From GH45 sp046704385 (GTDB taxonomy: Bacteria > Bacteroidota > Bacteroidia > Bacteroidales > SZUA-534): a stretch of 64,000 bases of DNA. The DNA lies in NCBI GenBank assembly GCA_046704385.1, contig JBJKSB010000088.1:1-64000 (forward strand). The letters run 5' to 3'. How positions within the stretch are numbered: position 1 is the stretch's first letter; every line of letters begins with the position of its first letter. The position numbers and the translations under genes were made by a program. This document shows, piece after piece, positions 17,628 through 27,035 of this stretch. The notes beneath the pieces are model-generated. The model did no database searches. It saw nothing but the letters and a program-made list of their open reading frames with translations, and had not been told where the DNA came from.

Positions 17628-18749
17628 TTATTTGTCAAGCAATTTAAATACCTCATCAACAATATGTTCGTCAGCATCGGGTTTAGCCATTTTTTGCAGT
17701 TTAACCCGCATTTCAACCCATTTATTATCGTCTTTTAGCAGCTTAAATATTTCTTTTATCAATCGTTCCTTTGCCTGGTTATCGCTCACCATTATTGCCG
17801 CATTTTTATTTACCAAAGCCATGGCATTTTTGGTTTGATGGTCTTCGGCCACATTTGGGCTTGGCACCAAAATTACAGGTTTACCCACGATACAAAGTTC
17901 CGATATGGTTCCTGCTCCGGCCCGCGAAATAATAACATCGGCTACCGAATAGGCCAAATCCATACGATTAATGAATTCCAAAACCTGAATGTGATGTTCC
18001 TTGAACTTTGCCAGCTCACTTTTTGCTTCCTCAAAGAAATATTTGCCTGTTTGCCAGATCACCTGGATATCCTTACGTATCAATTCGTCCAGGTTATAGG
18101 CAATACTCTGGTTAATAGTAAGTGCGCCAAGGCTTCCGCCAATTACCAACAAAGTCTTTTTGTCGGGATCAAGGTTAAAGAATTCCAGTGCCTCGGAGCT
18201 TTTGTTTTTAATCTTTTGCAAATCTTTTCGAACCGGATTGCCTGTATTTATAATTTTCGATTTCGGAAAATATTTTTCCATATTGTCATACGCCACACAT
18301 ATTTTTTTTGCCTTTGAGGCCAGTAATTTGTTGGTAATCCCGGCATATGAGTTCTGCTCCTGAATTAATGTCGGAACCTTTAAACGTTGGGCCATATGCA
18401 ATAAAGGGCCACTGGCAAAACCGCCCACACCAACCACCACATCAGGATTAAATACCTTAATGATGCTTTTACATTTTATAAGACTAATAATTAGCTTTGG
18501 AAAGAATGTGAAGTTTTTAAGAATCATTTTCCGCTGGAATCCGGAAATAGGTAAACCTACAATCTTATATCCGGCAGCAGGAACTTTTTCCATCTCCATC
18601 CTGTCGTGAGCACCCACAAAAAGAATTTCAGCACTTTGATCGCGGCGCTGTATTGCCCTGGCAATACTTAATGCCGGAAAAATATGGCCACCTGTGCCAC
18701 CGCCACTAATAATTATCTTCAGGGATTTCGATTTCTGATTCATTTTCAA
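17628..18749 (-). CDS. murG: Undecaprenyldiphospho-muramoylpentapeptide GlcNAc transferase MurG
   Basis: A 373-aa GT28 glycosyltransferase that makes lipid II from lipid I at the inner face of the membrane. Motifs seen are GGGTGGHIFPAL near the N-terminus, G-V-G-G-F-A-S-G-P, the donor-binding I-S-R-A-G-A-G-T-I-S-E-L and the late N-V-A-E-D-H-Q-T-K-N-A. The reading frame overlaps the ftsW 3' end by about 44 bases. The alternative ATG two codons later still overlaps by 38, so a true overlap seems unavoidable. Confidence 0.96.
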   Translation of the reverse strand: MKMNQKSKSLKIIISGGGTGGHIFPALSIARAIQRRDQSAEILFVGAHDRMEMEKVPAAGYKIVGLPISGFQRKMILKNFTFFPKLIISLIKCKSIIKVFNPDVVVGVGGFASGPLLHMAQRLKVPTLIQEQNSYAGITNKLLASKAKKICVAYDNMEKYFPKSKIINTGNPVRKDLQKIKNKSSEALEFFNLDPDKKTLLVIGGSLGALTINQSIAYNLDELIRKDIQVIWQTGKYFFEEAKSELAKFKEHHIQVLEFINRMDLAYSVADVIISRAGAGTISELCIVGKPVILVPSPNVAEDHQTKNAMALVNKNAAIMVSDNQAKERLIKEIFKLLKDDNKWVEMRVKLQKMAKPDADEHIVDEVFKLLDK

Positions 18750-19884
18750 TCTCTTCCGTTATAGGTTGAACTGTTCTACTCACACTTAAAATAATACCCA
18801 GTGCCACACTGGTAAAAATGATGGATGTACCACCCATACTTACCATAGGGAGGGTTTGTCCCGTTACCGGGAAAATATTTACTGCCACACCCATATTTAT
18901 CAGAGCCTGAAAAACAAGGCTGAAAGCAAGCCCAATGACCAAAAAAGCCGGGAAAGTTCGTTGACTCTTTCGGACAATTGATCCGACGCGATACAATAAA
19001 AACAAATACAACAGCAGTACCACCAATCCACCAATTAATCCATATTCTTCAATAATTATAGAATAAATAAAATCGGAATACGGGTGAGGCAAAAAGTTGC
19101 GCTGTATACTGTTTCCGGGGCCTTTACCGAACAAACCGCCGTTTACAATGGCAATTTTTGATTGATTCGACTGGTAATTTCCATCGCTGTCGTTGCTAGT
19201 AAAGCTTTCAATACGGGCTTTCCATGTGCCAACACGGCCTGTATTTGGCATATGCGTTGCTATTACCACAAACAAAACTACTGCAGCTACACCAACCCCA
19301 ACAACACTCATAAGGTGCAATATCCTTATTCTGCCAATAAACATCAATACCAGGCAAATAGCAAAAAGCATTGCTGATGTTGAAAAGTTTGCAGGGAGAA
19401 TTAGGCCACAAATAATCAACATCCACAACAAAACAGGTTTAAATGCAGCATTAGGGTTCTCTATCTGCTCCTGGTTGCTCGATAATATTCTGGCAACATA
19501 CATAATCAAAGCAAATTTAGCCAGGTCGGATGTTTGAAACGATAAGCCGGTACCAGGAAGTGTTATCCACCGGGCAGCTTCGTTCAGGCTTACACCTTTA
19601 ATCAGAGTCCAGGCCAAAAGCGGCACACAAGCATAAACCAGCAGCATCGATAATGAATAAAATACTTTGTATGATACATTATGAATAATAAAGGTGATAC
19701 CAATACCAAATGCCAGGAATGCCAAATGCCTGAACAAAAAGTACGAAGTATTGCCTCCCATTTTTTTGTAGGCCAGAGTCCCGGTGGCACTGTAAACTGT
19801 CAGCATCGAAAAAATAGCCAACAGAAATATTATAAGCCAAATGGCCGTATCACCCTTAAAATATTTTACAAATTTTTCTTTCAT
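18706..19884 (-). CDS. ftsW: Septal peptidoglycan polymerase FtsW
   Basis: A 392-aa SEDS-family membrane protein with ten predicted helices. FtsW polymerises lipid II together with FtsI. The SEDS signature near the C-terminus (N-I-F-P-V-T-G-Q-T-L-P-M-V-S-M-G-G-T-S) is clear. The C-terminal tail is acidic (EEIENESEIEIPEDNY) and coded in the stretch overlapping murG. The start codon lies only 10 bases from an inverted repeat bounding the GxxExxY insert, so its upstream region derives from the insertion. Confidence 0.95.
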   Translation of the reverse strand: MKEKFVKYFKGDTAIWLIIFLLAIFSMLTVYSATGTLAYKKMGGNTSYFLFRHLAFLAFGIGITFIIHNVSYKVFYSLSMLLVYACVPLLAWTLIKGVSLNEAARWITLPGTGLSFQTSDLAKFALIMYVARILSSNQEQIENPNAAFKPVLLWMLIICGLILPANFSTSAMLFAICLVLMFIGRIRILHLMSVVGVGVAAVVLFVVIATHMPNTGRVGTWKARIESFTSNDSDGNYQSNQSKIAIVNGGLFGKGPGNSIQRNFLPHPYSDFIYSIIIEEYGLIGGLVVLLLYLFLLYRVGSIVRKSQRTFPAFLVIGLAFSLVFQALINMGVAVNIFPVTGQTLPMVSMGGTSIIFTSVALGIILSVSRTVQPITEEIENESEIEIPEDNY

Positions 19885-19894
19885 AATTTAATTA

Positions 19895-20455
19895 GCCACT
19901 GATTCACAGATTTAATTTTAAATGATAAATTAACTCAAATACAATTTCTTACAGAATCAATCTTTTTGTTTTTAAAGAATTTTCACCAAAATTTACAAGC
20001 AATCCCAATTTACAGCCTGAGATTGTCAGATAATTAATAACCTGCGCATAATGTTCTTCAACCATACTGCTTGATGCCTTAACTTCTAAAATGATTTTAT
20101 CAAGTACAATAAAATCAGCATAAAAACAATGTGGGAGTACTATTCCTTTATACTTAATATCAAATTTCTTTTCTCTCTCAAATGATATATTATTTAGTTT
20201 AAATTCATGTTCAATTGCATCCTTATATACAACTTCCAATAATCCTTTTCCCAGGATTCTGTGAACATCCATGCAAATACCAATAATCTGGTAGCTTTCT
20301 TCCTGCCAAGGATAGTTCTTCTCAGAATATTTCTTATTTAACAATGTCACAGTTACAATTTTTGCATTTCTTCAAATCCTCTCGTAGACTATATTTCACC
20401 AATCAGTTTTTTAGATTATTAAAAATTATTTTATAATAATCTGTGAATCTGTGGC
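19895..20455 (-). mobile_element. GxxExxY cassette bounded by 18-bp inverted repeats
   Basis: GCCACTGATTCACAGATT (19895-19912) and AATCTGTGAATCTGTGGC (20438-20455) are inverse repeats with one mismatch. They enclose a 561-bp unit containing only the GxxExxY gene and AT-rich flanks. The unit occupies essentially the whole murD-ftsW junction, from 6 bases after the murD stop codon to 10 bases before ftsW. No target duplication is obvious and no transposase is encoded. Confidence 0.65.
19949..20350 (-). CDS. GxxExxY family protein
   Basis: A 133-aa protein whose name-giving motif is G36-L-L-E39-V-V-Y42. Its later residues, D79 (in FYAD), E89 and K91 (in LEVKA), fit the D-x(n)-E-x-K pattern of PD-(D/E)xK nuclease-like folds. 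The fold suggestion is inference; family function is not established. The gene is alien to the dcw cluster, lies between murD and ftsW on the same strand, and is enclosed by 18-bp inverted repeats, which points to acquisition as a cassette. Its own AT-rich upstream region (20351-20437) may supply a promoter. Confidence 0.9.
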   Translation of the reverse strand: MTLLNKKYSEKNYPWQEESYQIIGICMDVHRILGKGLLEVVYKDAIEHEFKLNNISFEREKKFDIKYKGIVLPHCFYADFIVLDKIILEVKASSSMVEEHYAQVINYLTISGCKLGLLVNFGENSLKTKRLIL

Positions 20456-20461
20456 GACATA

Positions 20462-21808
20462 CTAAAGGTTGCGGACAGCCTGTTTAAATTTTCGGCCCCG
20501 GTCTTCATAGTTCTGGAATAAATCGAAACTGGCGCACGCCGGTGACAACAGCACTACATCCTCATTCGTAGCCAAATAATAAGCTGTTTGCACTGCCTCG
20601 TCCATCGATTTTGTATCAACTATGGTTTTAATCTGCCCATCGAAAGCCTGATGGATTTTGGTATTATCAACCCCCAGGCATACAATCGCCTTTACTTTTT
20701 CTTTGACTAAAGGCAACAACTTTTCATAATCATTCCCCTTGTCGATTCCTCCCACAATCCAGACTGTCGGCCTTTTCATACACTCAAGAGCGTACCATGT
20801 TGAATTAATGTTGGTAGCTTTTGAATCGTTAATAAACTCAATTTTATGAACCTTAATAACCGGCTCAAGCCGATGTTCCACTCCTTTAAAATCGGTAAGA
20901 ACCTCGCGAATGGTTTCTTTCCTGATTTTCAGAACATTGGCGGCAACACCAGCCACCATCGAATTGTAGGTGTTGTGTTTGCCCTGAAGTGCTAATTCCT
21001 TTATATCCATAGTAAATTCGGAATTATTATATTTAATAACCATAGTATTTCCATCGAGATATGCCCCCTGCAATACTTTTTCATTCAATGTAAAAGGGAG
21101 AAGTTCAATGTCGGGATTCAATTCACGCAAATGGCTCACAATAACCTCATCATCCTGGCAGAAAATAAGCTTCTGGTTTTGCGTCATGTTTTGAAGTATC
21201 CTGAATTTGGAAGCAACGTAATTTTCGAATTTGTATTCGTAACGATCGAGATGATCGGGAGTAATATTCATTAAAACAGCAATGTCGGCCCTAAAATTAA
21301 ACATGCCGTCGAGCTGAAAACTGCTTAATTCAAGCACATAGTATTCAAACTTTTCAGTAGCCACCTGCTTTGCAAAACTTTTTCCCACATTACCTGCTAA
21401 CCCAACATTTAACCCGGCACGTTTCAAAATTTCGTAAGTCAGTAAAGTGGTGGTTGTTTTGCCATTACTTCCCGTTATGGCAATCATAAAAGCCTGTGTA
21501 TAACGGCAGGCAAATTCTATTTCGGAAATTACCGGAATTGCCATTTCCTTAATTGCAACAATAATAGGTGCCTTTTCAGGTATTCCGGGACTTTTTATCA
21601 CTTCGCCCGCACTCAGTATTTTTGTTTCAGTATGACCGTTTTCTTCCCATGGTATCTGGTGATCGTTAAGCTCTTTCTTATAATTATCAGCAATAGTACC
21701 ATGATCGGATACAAAAACATTAAATCCCTTAGCCTTAGCTAAAACAGCTGATCCAACCCCGCTTTCGCCAGCTCCCAGAATTACTATATTTTTATTCTTA
21801 CCAGTCAT
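20462..21808 (-). CDS. murD: UDP-N-acetylmuramoyl-L-alanine-D-glutamate ligase MurD
   Basis: A 448-aa Mur ligase that adds D-glutamate to UDP-MurNAc-L-Ala. The N-terminal G-A-G-E-S-G-V-G-S segment is the MurD-type Rossmann loop. The ATP loop is GSNGKTTT (113-120), followed by N-I-T-P-D-H-L-D-R and an N-D-S-K-A-T-N motif. It ends with L-S-P-A-C-A-S-F-D-L-F, specific to MurD. It lies 26 bases downstream of mraY. The GxxExxY cassette begins immediately after its stop codon. Confidence 0.96.
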   Translation of the reverse strand: MTGKNKNIVILGAGESGVGSAVLAKAKGFNVFVSDHGTIADNYKKELNDHQIPWEENGHTETKILSAGEVIKSPGIPEKAPIIVAIKEMAIPVISEIEFACRYTQAFMIAITGSNGKTTTTLLTYEILKRAGLNVGLAGNVGKSFAKQVATEKFEYYVLELSSFQLDGMFNFRADIAVLMNITPDHLDRYEYKFENYVASKFRILQNMTQNQKLIFCQDDEVIVSHLRELNPDIELLPFTLNEKVLQGAYLDGNTMVIKYNNSEFTMDIKELALQGKHNTYNSMVAGVAANVLKIRKETIREVLTDFKGVEHRLEPVIKVHKIEFINDSKATNINSTWYALECMKRPTVWIVGGIDKGNDYEKLLPLVKEKVKAIVCLGVDNTKIHQAFDGQIKTIVDTKSMDEAVQTAYYLATNEDVVLLSPACASFDLFQNYEDRGRKFKQAVRNL

Positions 21809-21834
21809 TTAAAAACCATTTATTTAGTTGCTTT

Positions 21835-23085
21835 TTATCTCATCTTTAGTGTAACAACAGTCAATACAGCCAATACAATTCCTACAATCCAGAACCGGGT
21901 TACGATTTTAGCTTCAGGATAACCTTTCATTTGATAATGATGATGGAGAGGGGCCATTCGAAAAATACGCCTGCCCGCGCCAAACCTCCGTTTTGTATAT
22001 TTGAAATAGCCAACCTGGAGCATTACAGAAAGGTTTTCCATCAGGAATATCCCGCAAAGGATCGGAATTAAAAGTTCCTTTCGGATGATAATTGCCATTA
22101 CTGCAATAATGCCGCCCAAAGTCAAACTTCCTGTATCGCCCATAAAAACCTGGGCCGGGAATGAATTATACCATAAAAAGCCGATAGTGGCACCAATAAA
22201 AGCCGAAGCAAATACTACCAATTCACCAATATTGGGAATGTACATTATGTTCAGGTAATTGGCAAAGAAAACGTTACCCGATACATAAGCTAGAATACCG
22301 AGCGTGGCCCCTATAATTGCGGACGATCCGGTGGCAAGCCCATCGAGACCATCGGTCATGTTTGCCCCGTTGCTTACCGCCGTAATGATAAAAATTACTA
22401 CAATTACAAACACTACCCAAGCCCACTTTTTGGAAGCCTCTTCCCCTAAAAATTTAACCAGTCCGGCGTAATCAGCCTCATTATTTTTGAAAAAAGGGAT
22501 GGTTGTTTTAGTTGTCTTAACATCAAGTATTTCATAACCCCTGGCATTTGATGTCAATTGATCATCGGATATCTCAATCTGCTGTTCCGGGTTGTCAATT
22601 TTAATATTTTCGCGAATTACAACATCATCACTTACGTATAAAGTGATACCCACAATTAAACCCAGACCAACCTGACCCATTATTTTAAACTTGCCAGCCA
22701 GTCCTTCTTTATCTTTTAAAAAAACCTTGATATAATCATCTAAAAAGCCGATGGTTCCCAACCAAAGGGTGGTTATCAGCATAAGTATGATATAAATGTT
22801 ATTCAATTTGGCAAAGAGTAAAACCGGTAATATTATTGCACCAATTATGATTACCCCGCCCATGGTAGGAGTGCCTTTTTTCTGCATTTGCCCTTCGAGA
22901 CCCAAATCGCGGACTATTTCGCCGATTTGCTTTAGCTGAAGCAGATTAATAACCCTTTTACCGTAAATCATTGAAAAAAGCAATGAAAAAATCACGGCAA
23001 GCCCTGAACGGAACGAAATGTATTCAAACATCCCGGCTCCGGGAACATTCAATTGATTGAGGTAATGAAACAAATAATATAACAT
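21835..23085 (-). CDS. mraY: Phospho-MurNAc-pentapeptide translocase MraY
   Basis: A 416-aa multi-spanning membrane enzyme that transfers phospho-MurNAc-pentapeptide to undecaprenyl phosphate, forming lipid I. Motifs include K-K-G-T-P-T-M-G-G, T-I-G-F-L-D-D-Y-I-K (Mg-binding aspartates), N-G-A-N-M-T-D-G-L-D-G-L and the late M-A-P-L-H-H-H-Y-Q. A hydrophilic insertion of roughly 60 residues (about 155-215) sits between membrane segments. It accounts for the length over the ~360 aa of E. coli and is usual in Bacteroidota. It lies 2 bases from murE. Confidence 0.96.
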   Translation of the reverse strand: MLYYLFHYLNQLNVPGAGMFEYISFRSGLAVIFSLLFSMIYGKRVINLLQLKQIGEIVRDLGLEGQMQKKGTPTMGGVIIIGAIILPVLLFAKLNNIYIILMLITTLWLGTIGFLDDYIKVFLKDKEGLAGKFKIMGQVGLGLIVGITLYVSDDVVIRENIKIDNPEQQIEISDDQLTSNARGYEILDVKTTKTTIPFFKNNEADYAGLVKFLGEEASKKWAWVVFVIVVIFIITAVSNGANMTDGLDGLATGSSAIIGATLGILAYVSGNVFFANYLNIMYIPNIGELVVFASAFIGATIGFLWYNSFPAQVFMGDTGSLTLGGIIAVMAIIIRKELLIPILCGIFLMENLSVMLQVGYFKYTKRRFGAGRRIFRMAPLHHHYQMKGYPEAKIVTRFWIVGIVLAVLTVVTLKMR

Positions 23086-23087
23086 AG

Positions 23088-24545
23088 CTATTCTGATTCA
23101 AAAATTTCATTAATTACTTCCCTGTCATCAAAGTGGTGTTTTACTCCGTCAATCTCCTGATAGGTTTCGTGACCTTTGCCGGCCACCAGAACAATATCAC
23201 CAGGTTGAGCCAAAGCACAAGCTGTTTTTATAGCCTCGCGCCGATTAGTAATAGACAACAATTTATTATTAAGCGGTGGTAAAACGCCGGCCTTCATATC
23301 ATCAATAATATCTTCAGGTTTTTCGTTTCGCGGATTGTCTGAAGTAAGAATGACCTGGTTGCTCATATTTGCAGCCACAGCAGCCATAAGCGGCCGTTTG
23401 GTTTTGTCACGATTGCCTCCGGCACCAACAACCGAAATTATTTTGCCATTATTTTCAATAATTTCATTAATGGTGGTTAAAACATTCTGTAAAGCGTCAG
23501 GAGTATGTGCATAGTCAACAATAGCAAGCTTTCCCGACTTTGATTTCAGATATTGGAACCTTCCGTCAACCGATTCCAGCGAACTTAAAACGGTAATAAT
23601 TTCGTCGCGTTTTTGGTTCAACAACAAGGATACTGCATATACCGAAAGCAGGTTATAAGCATTAAAACCGCCGATGAACCGTGTCCAAATTTCAGTATTA
23701 TCAAAAGCCACCAGCATCCCGTCGATATGTGATTCCAATACCCTGCCTTTAAAGTTCGCCACGCTTTTCAAGGCCATGGTATTTTTTGAGGCTTTGGTAT
23801 TTTGAATCATTACCTGACCATTTTTGTCATCGACATTTACCAGGGCAAAGGCATCATTTTCCAGATTATCGAAAAACAATTTTTTTGCTTTAATATAATC
23901 GGCAAAAGTTTTGTGATAATCGAGGTGATCCTGAGTAATATTAGTAAACACTGCCCCTGAAAATTTCAATCCTGCTACCCTTTTTTGATGTAGTGCATGC
24001 GAGCTTACTTCCATAAAGCAATAATCGCAACCCGCTTCAAGCATATCAGCTAATAACCGGTTTAACTGAACGGGGTCGGGAGTAGTATGAGTTGATTCCA
24101 CTTCCCTGGTATGCACGTAATTCCTGATGGTAGATAACAGCCCGGCTTTATATCCCAACTTCAGGAACATCTGGTACAATAAAGTAACGGTTGTGGTTTT
24201 ACCATTGGTTCCTGTTACCCCTACCAACTTTAACTTATCAGATGGATTGTGATAGAAATTTGAAGCCAGCTGACCCAAAGCCTGAGCAGAATCAGCCACC
24301 TGAACATAAGTAATATCATCAGACATTTTATCAGGCATTACTTCACAAACAACAACTGATGCCTCAGCTGCAATGGCTTTCTCAATAAAAACATGCCCGT
24401 CGGCCTGGTAACCTTTAACAGCCACAAACAAAGTATCTGACAGTACTTTACGTGAATCGAACTCAATAGCACGAACCTGTATTTGTGGATCGCCAACGAT
24501 CTTAACGACTTCAATTTTATTTAATATGTCAGGCAGGTTTCTCAT
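23088..24545 (-). CDS. murE: UDP-MurNAc-L-Ala-D-Glu meso-diaminopimelate ligase MurE
   Basis: A 485-aa Mur ligase. The ATP loop is GTNGKTTT (112-119), with T-N-I-T-Q-D-H-L-D-Y-H in the central domain. The substrate-specificity motif D-N-P-R (in TSDNPRNEKPEDII) indicates meso-diaminopimelate rather than lysine as the added residue, so the peptidoglycan is of the DAP type. The start overlaps the ftsI stop by one base, and the gene is coupled within the cluster. Confidence 0.96.
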   Translation of the reverse strand: MRNLPDILNKIEVVKIVGDPQIQVRAIEFDSRKVLSDTLFVAVKGYQADGHVFIEKAIAAEASVVVCEVMPDKMSDDITYVQVADSAQALGQLASNFYHNPSDKLKLVGVTGTNGKTTTVTLLYQMFLKLGYKAGLLSTIRNYVHTREVESTHTTPDPVQLNRLLADMLEAGCDYCFMEVSSHALHQKRVAGLKFSGAVFTNITQDHLDYHKTFADYIKAKKLFFDNLENDAFALVNVDDKNGQVMIQNTKASKNTMALKSVANFKGRVLESHIDGMLVAFDNTEIWTRFIGGFNAYNLLSVYAVSLLLNQKRDEIITVLSSLESVDGRFQYLKSKSGKLAIVDYAHTPDALQNVLTTINEIIENNGKIISVVGAGGNRDKTKRPLMAAVAANMSNQVILTSDNPRNEKPEDIIDDMKAGVLPPLNNKLLSITNRREAIKTACALAQPGDIVLVAGKGHETYQEIDGVKHHFDDREVINEIFESE

Positions 24546-26659
24546 TAAATCATCTTTAATATTATTCTATCGCCCTGGTGGTAACTTGTTCCGGGATCTA
24601 ATGACTGAAATCCGACAGACCCCCTTCCCTCAATTACAACATCGAGTCCCAAATTCTCAAGTACAAAAACGGCATCCTTTGCTCCCATGCCCGTTACGTC
24701 GGGCACTAACCTGTCCTTGATATACCGGTTCCGTAACCGTATTGACGAATCTTGTTTTTCTGTTGCCACCCAATCCGAATTTATTCCTAAATCCTGATAA
24801 GGTATATTAAGGTCATCGAGCACCGTTTCTAAATCCTTTCTGTAACCCTTTCGGGAATAAGGAATGCTATGGGGTTCATCATCGGCATAAACTTCATCTC
24901 CATGCAAATCGAGTTGTGTGGAATAAACCTTATCGGCAATCTCCTTAAACACCTGCCCGGCAACCAGGTTACCGTAATACACTCCCGACGACGGAGCATT
25001 TACAACAACAATACAACTGTATTTTGGGTTATCGGCCGGGAAATACCCCACAAATGATGCCTGATAACTTATTTTGCTTTGGTATTTATATCCGTATTTT
25101 TCATTTGCCAACTGAGCTGTACCAGTTTTTCCGGCAATTTTATAATTGGAATTTTTTAGGTTTTGAGCAGTCCCGTTTTGAACTACACCTTCGAGCATTT
25201 TTTTTGCTTTGGCAATGGTTGCCTTTGAACAAATTGAAGGGTTGATCACTTTGGGACTAAATCTTTTAATAATTTCACCATGATCAGAAATTGCTTTTAC
25301 AAACCTGGGCTTAAGCATTTGCCCGTTATTGGCCACTGCATTATAAAAAGTCAGAATCTGCATTGGGGTTTGAGCCACTTCATAACCATACGACATCTGG
25401 GGTAAGGAAACTCCCGACCACAGGGTATCATCAGGAAATTTAATATATGGAGGCCTTTCGCCTTTAATTTCAAGATTTAGTTTCTCCATTAAACCCATTC
25501 TTTTAAGGCCTTTCACAAACCGTTCTTCGTTTCCGGTATAATACCTGGTAATTAGTTTTGAAACCCCCACATTCGATGAAAACTCGAATACCTGTTTAAC
25601 AGTAATTTTCCCATAACCACCTCTCTTGCTGTCACGAACCACCTGATCGTGGTATTTGACTTCACCATTGCCCGTATCCACACTATCACCCAAGTCGATA
25701 AAGCCATCTTCGAGTGCTACCATCAGGGATGCTAATTTGAAAGTAGAACCCGGTTCGGTGCGTTCTCCAATAGCATAATTATATTGCTCGCTGTATTGAC
25801 CGTACGAGTCAACTTTTAAATTTACAATAGCTTTGATATCACCGGTTTTAACCTCCATCAGAATTGCGGTTCCGTGGTTGGCGCTATGCTTTTTTAGTTG
25901 AGCCAGCAGAGCCTGATAGGCAACATCCTGAAAATTAATATCGAGGGTGGTAATTACATCGTATCCATTGCGGGGCTCCACTTCGGTACCATCATTTACC
26001 GGCATCCAATAATTACCGGCAATTCGTTGTTTCATTTGTACCCCTTTTTCGCCTTCCAGTTCTTTATGGTAAGCTCCTTCAATTCCCACCTGGGTGCCTC
26101 CTTTTCCTTCATATCCGATAGTCCGGCTGGCAAGGTTTACAAATGGCTGTATCCTGGTATTCTCCTGAGTAACAATAAAACCGCCTTTATATTGTCCTAA
26201 GCGAAAAATCGGAAAGGTTTTAAGTTGTTTTAGCTGTAGGTAATCAACACTTCTTTTAATCAGATGATACCGGTCGCCATTATAGCGTGCACTCACCAGA
26301 TTTCTTTTATATTCAGGAGCTGATTTATCCCTGAAAAGCCGCGAAAGCCTTATGGAAAGCGAATCAATATTTTTGTTGAAAACATCATCTGTCAGGCCGG
26401 GACATTTCAAATCCATCCGAACTTCATAGAAAGGTACCGAAGTTGCCAAAATCCTGCCATCGGAAGCACAAATATCGCCCCTGTCGGGTTCTATAATGAT
26501 ATCTTTCTGGCTTATTGTGTTGGCATTAATCCATTTATCATGTTCAATAACCTGAAGAAATAGCACTTTGCCGATAACAACCAGCGCAAATGCAACTACC
26601 GAAATATAAACGATAGTCAACTTAGCAACAATTTCCTTCCTGATGTTGTTATCACTCAT
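24545..26659 (-). CDS. ftsI: Division-specific transpeptidase (PBP3/FtsI) with PASTA domain
   Basis: A 704-aa class B penicillin-binding protein that cross-links septal peptidoglycan. One N-terminal membrane helix (about 13-37) is followed by a dimerisation domain (about 55-220) and the transpeptidase. Catalytic motifs are S305-T-F-K, S-S-N (in FEFSSNVGVS) and K-T-G-T. A C-terminal PASTA domain (about 640-704; D-R-L-V-P-D-V-T-G-M-G-A-K-D-A) is present, as in many Bacteroidota and Gram-positive homologues but not in E. coli. It overlaps ftsL by 8 bases. Spo VD-type naming is possible, but the cluster context favours FtsI. Confidence 0.95.
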   Translation of the reverse strand: MSDNNIRKEIVAKLTIVYISVVAFALVVIGKVLFLQVIEHDKWINANTISQKDIIIEPDRGDICASDGRILATSVPFYEVRMDLKCPGLTDDVFNKNIDSLSIRLSRLFRDKSAPEYKRNLVSARYNGDRYHLIKRSVDYLQLKQLKTFPIFRLGQYKGGFIVTQENTRIQPFVNLASRTIGYEGKGGTQVGIEGAYHKELEGEKGVQMKQRIAGNYWMPVNDGTEVEPRNGYDVITTLDINFQDVAYQALLAQLKKHSANHGTAILMEVKTGDIKAIVNLKVDSYGQYSEQYNYAIGERTEPGSTFKLASLMVALEDGFIDLGDSVDTGNGEVKYHDQVVRDSKRGGYGKITVKQVFEFSSNVGVSKLITRYYTGNEERFVKGLKRMGLMEKLNLEIKGERPPYIKFPDDTLWSGVSLPQMSYGYEVAQTPMQILTFYNAVANNGQMLKPRFVKAISDHGEIIKRFSPKVINPSICSKATIAKAKKMLEGVVQNGTAQNLKNSNYKIAGKTGTAQLANEKYGYKYQSKISYQASFVGYFPADNPKYSCIVVVNAPSSGVYYGNLVAGQVFKEIADKVYSTQLDLHGDEVYADDEPHSIPYSRKGYRKDLETVLDDLNIPYQDLGINSDWVATEKQDSSIRLRNRYIKDRLVPDVTGMGAKDAVFVLENLGLDVVIEGRGSVGFQSLDPGTSYHQGDRIILKMI

Positions 26660-27023
26660 TGTCTTTAACTACTAATTTGCGTGGAGGCTCAACTGCTTCC
26701 TTTAATTCCAACCCATTTTGGGCCACCCTTTTTGCGACCTCGCTTTGTTTACTGATAAACATAAGCTTCGAGGCTGTTGTAATTGATTCAGCCCTTAGCC
26801 CTTTCAATTCATTTTGAATGTTATTGGTTTCGCGAACAATGCGCTCTGCATGGTAACGATTCCCGATATACAACACGGCGATAATCGTTAAAAACAGCAA
26901 ATACGGAAGTTGATTTATTACCCAGTCACGAGTCAGAATACTTCCGTCCATAACGTTGCGGAGGGGTATTTTAACCTCTGATTTATTGGTGATGGTTTTC
27001 CATTTTTTGCTGAAAAGGTTCAT
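26652..27023 (-). CDS. ftsL: FtsL-like divisome protein
   Basis: A 123-aa bitopic protein: basic N-terminus, one membrane helix (about 36-50; LPYLLFLTIIAVLYIG) and a coiled-coil-prone periplasmic part (residues 55-105). FtsL proteins are poorly conserved, so the call depends on topology, size and the invariable position between rsmH and ftsI. It would act with FtsQ and FtsB to activate FtsWI. Confidence 0.85.
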   Translation of the reverse strand: MNLFSKKWKTITNKSEVKIPLRNVMDGSILTRDWVINQLPYLLFLTIIAVLYIGNRYHAERIVRETNNIQNELKGLRAESITTASKLMFISKQSEVAKRVAQNGLELKEAVEPPRKLVVKDNE

Positions 27024-27035
27024 ATTTTCAAATTT

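Noticed and set aside
17835..18317. A 160-codon open frame opposite murG
   Set aside because: Antisense shadow of MurG; no family resemblance.
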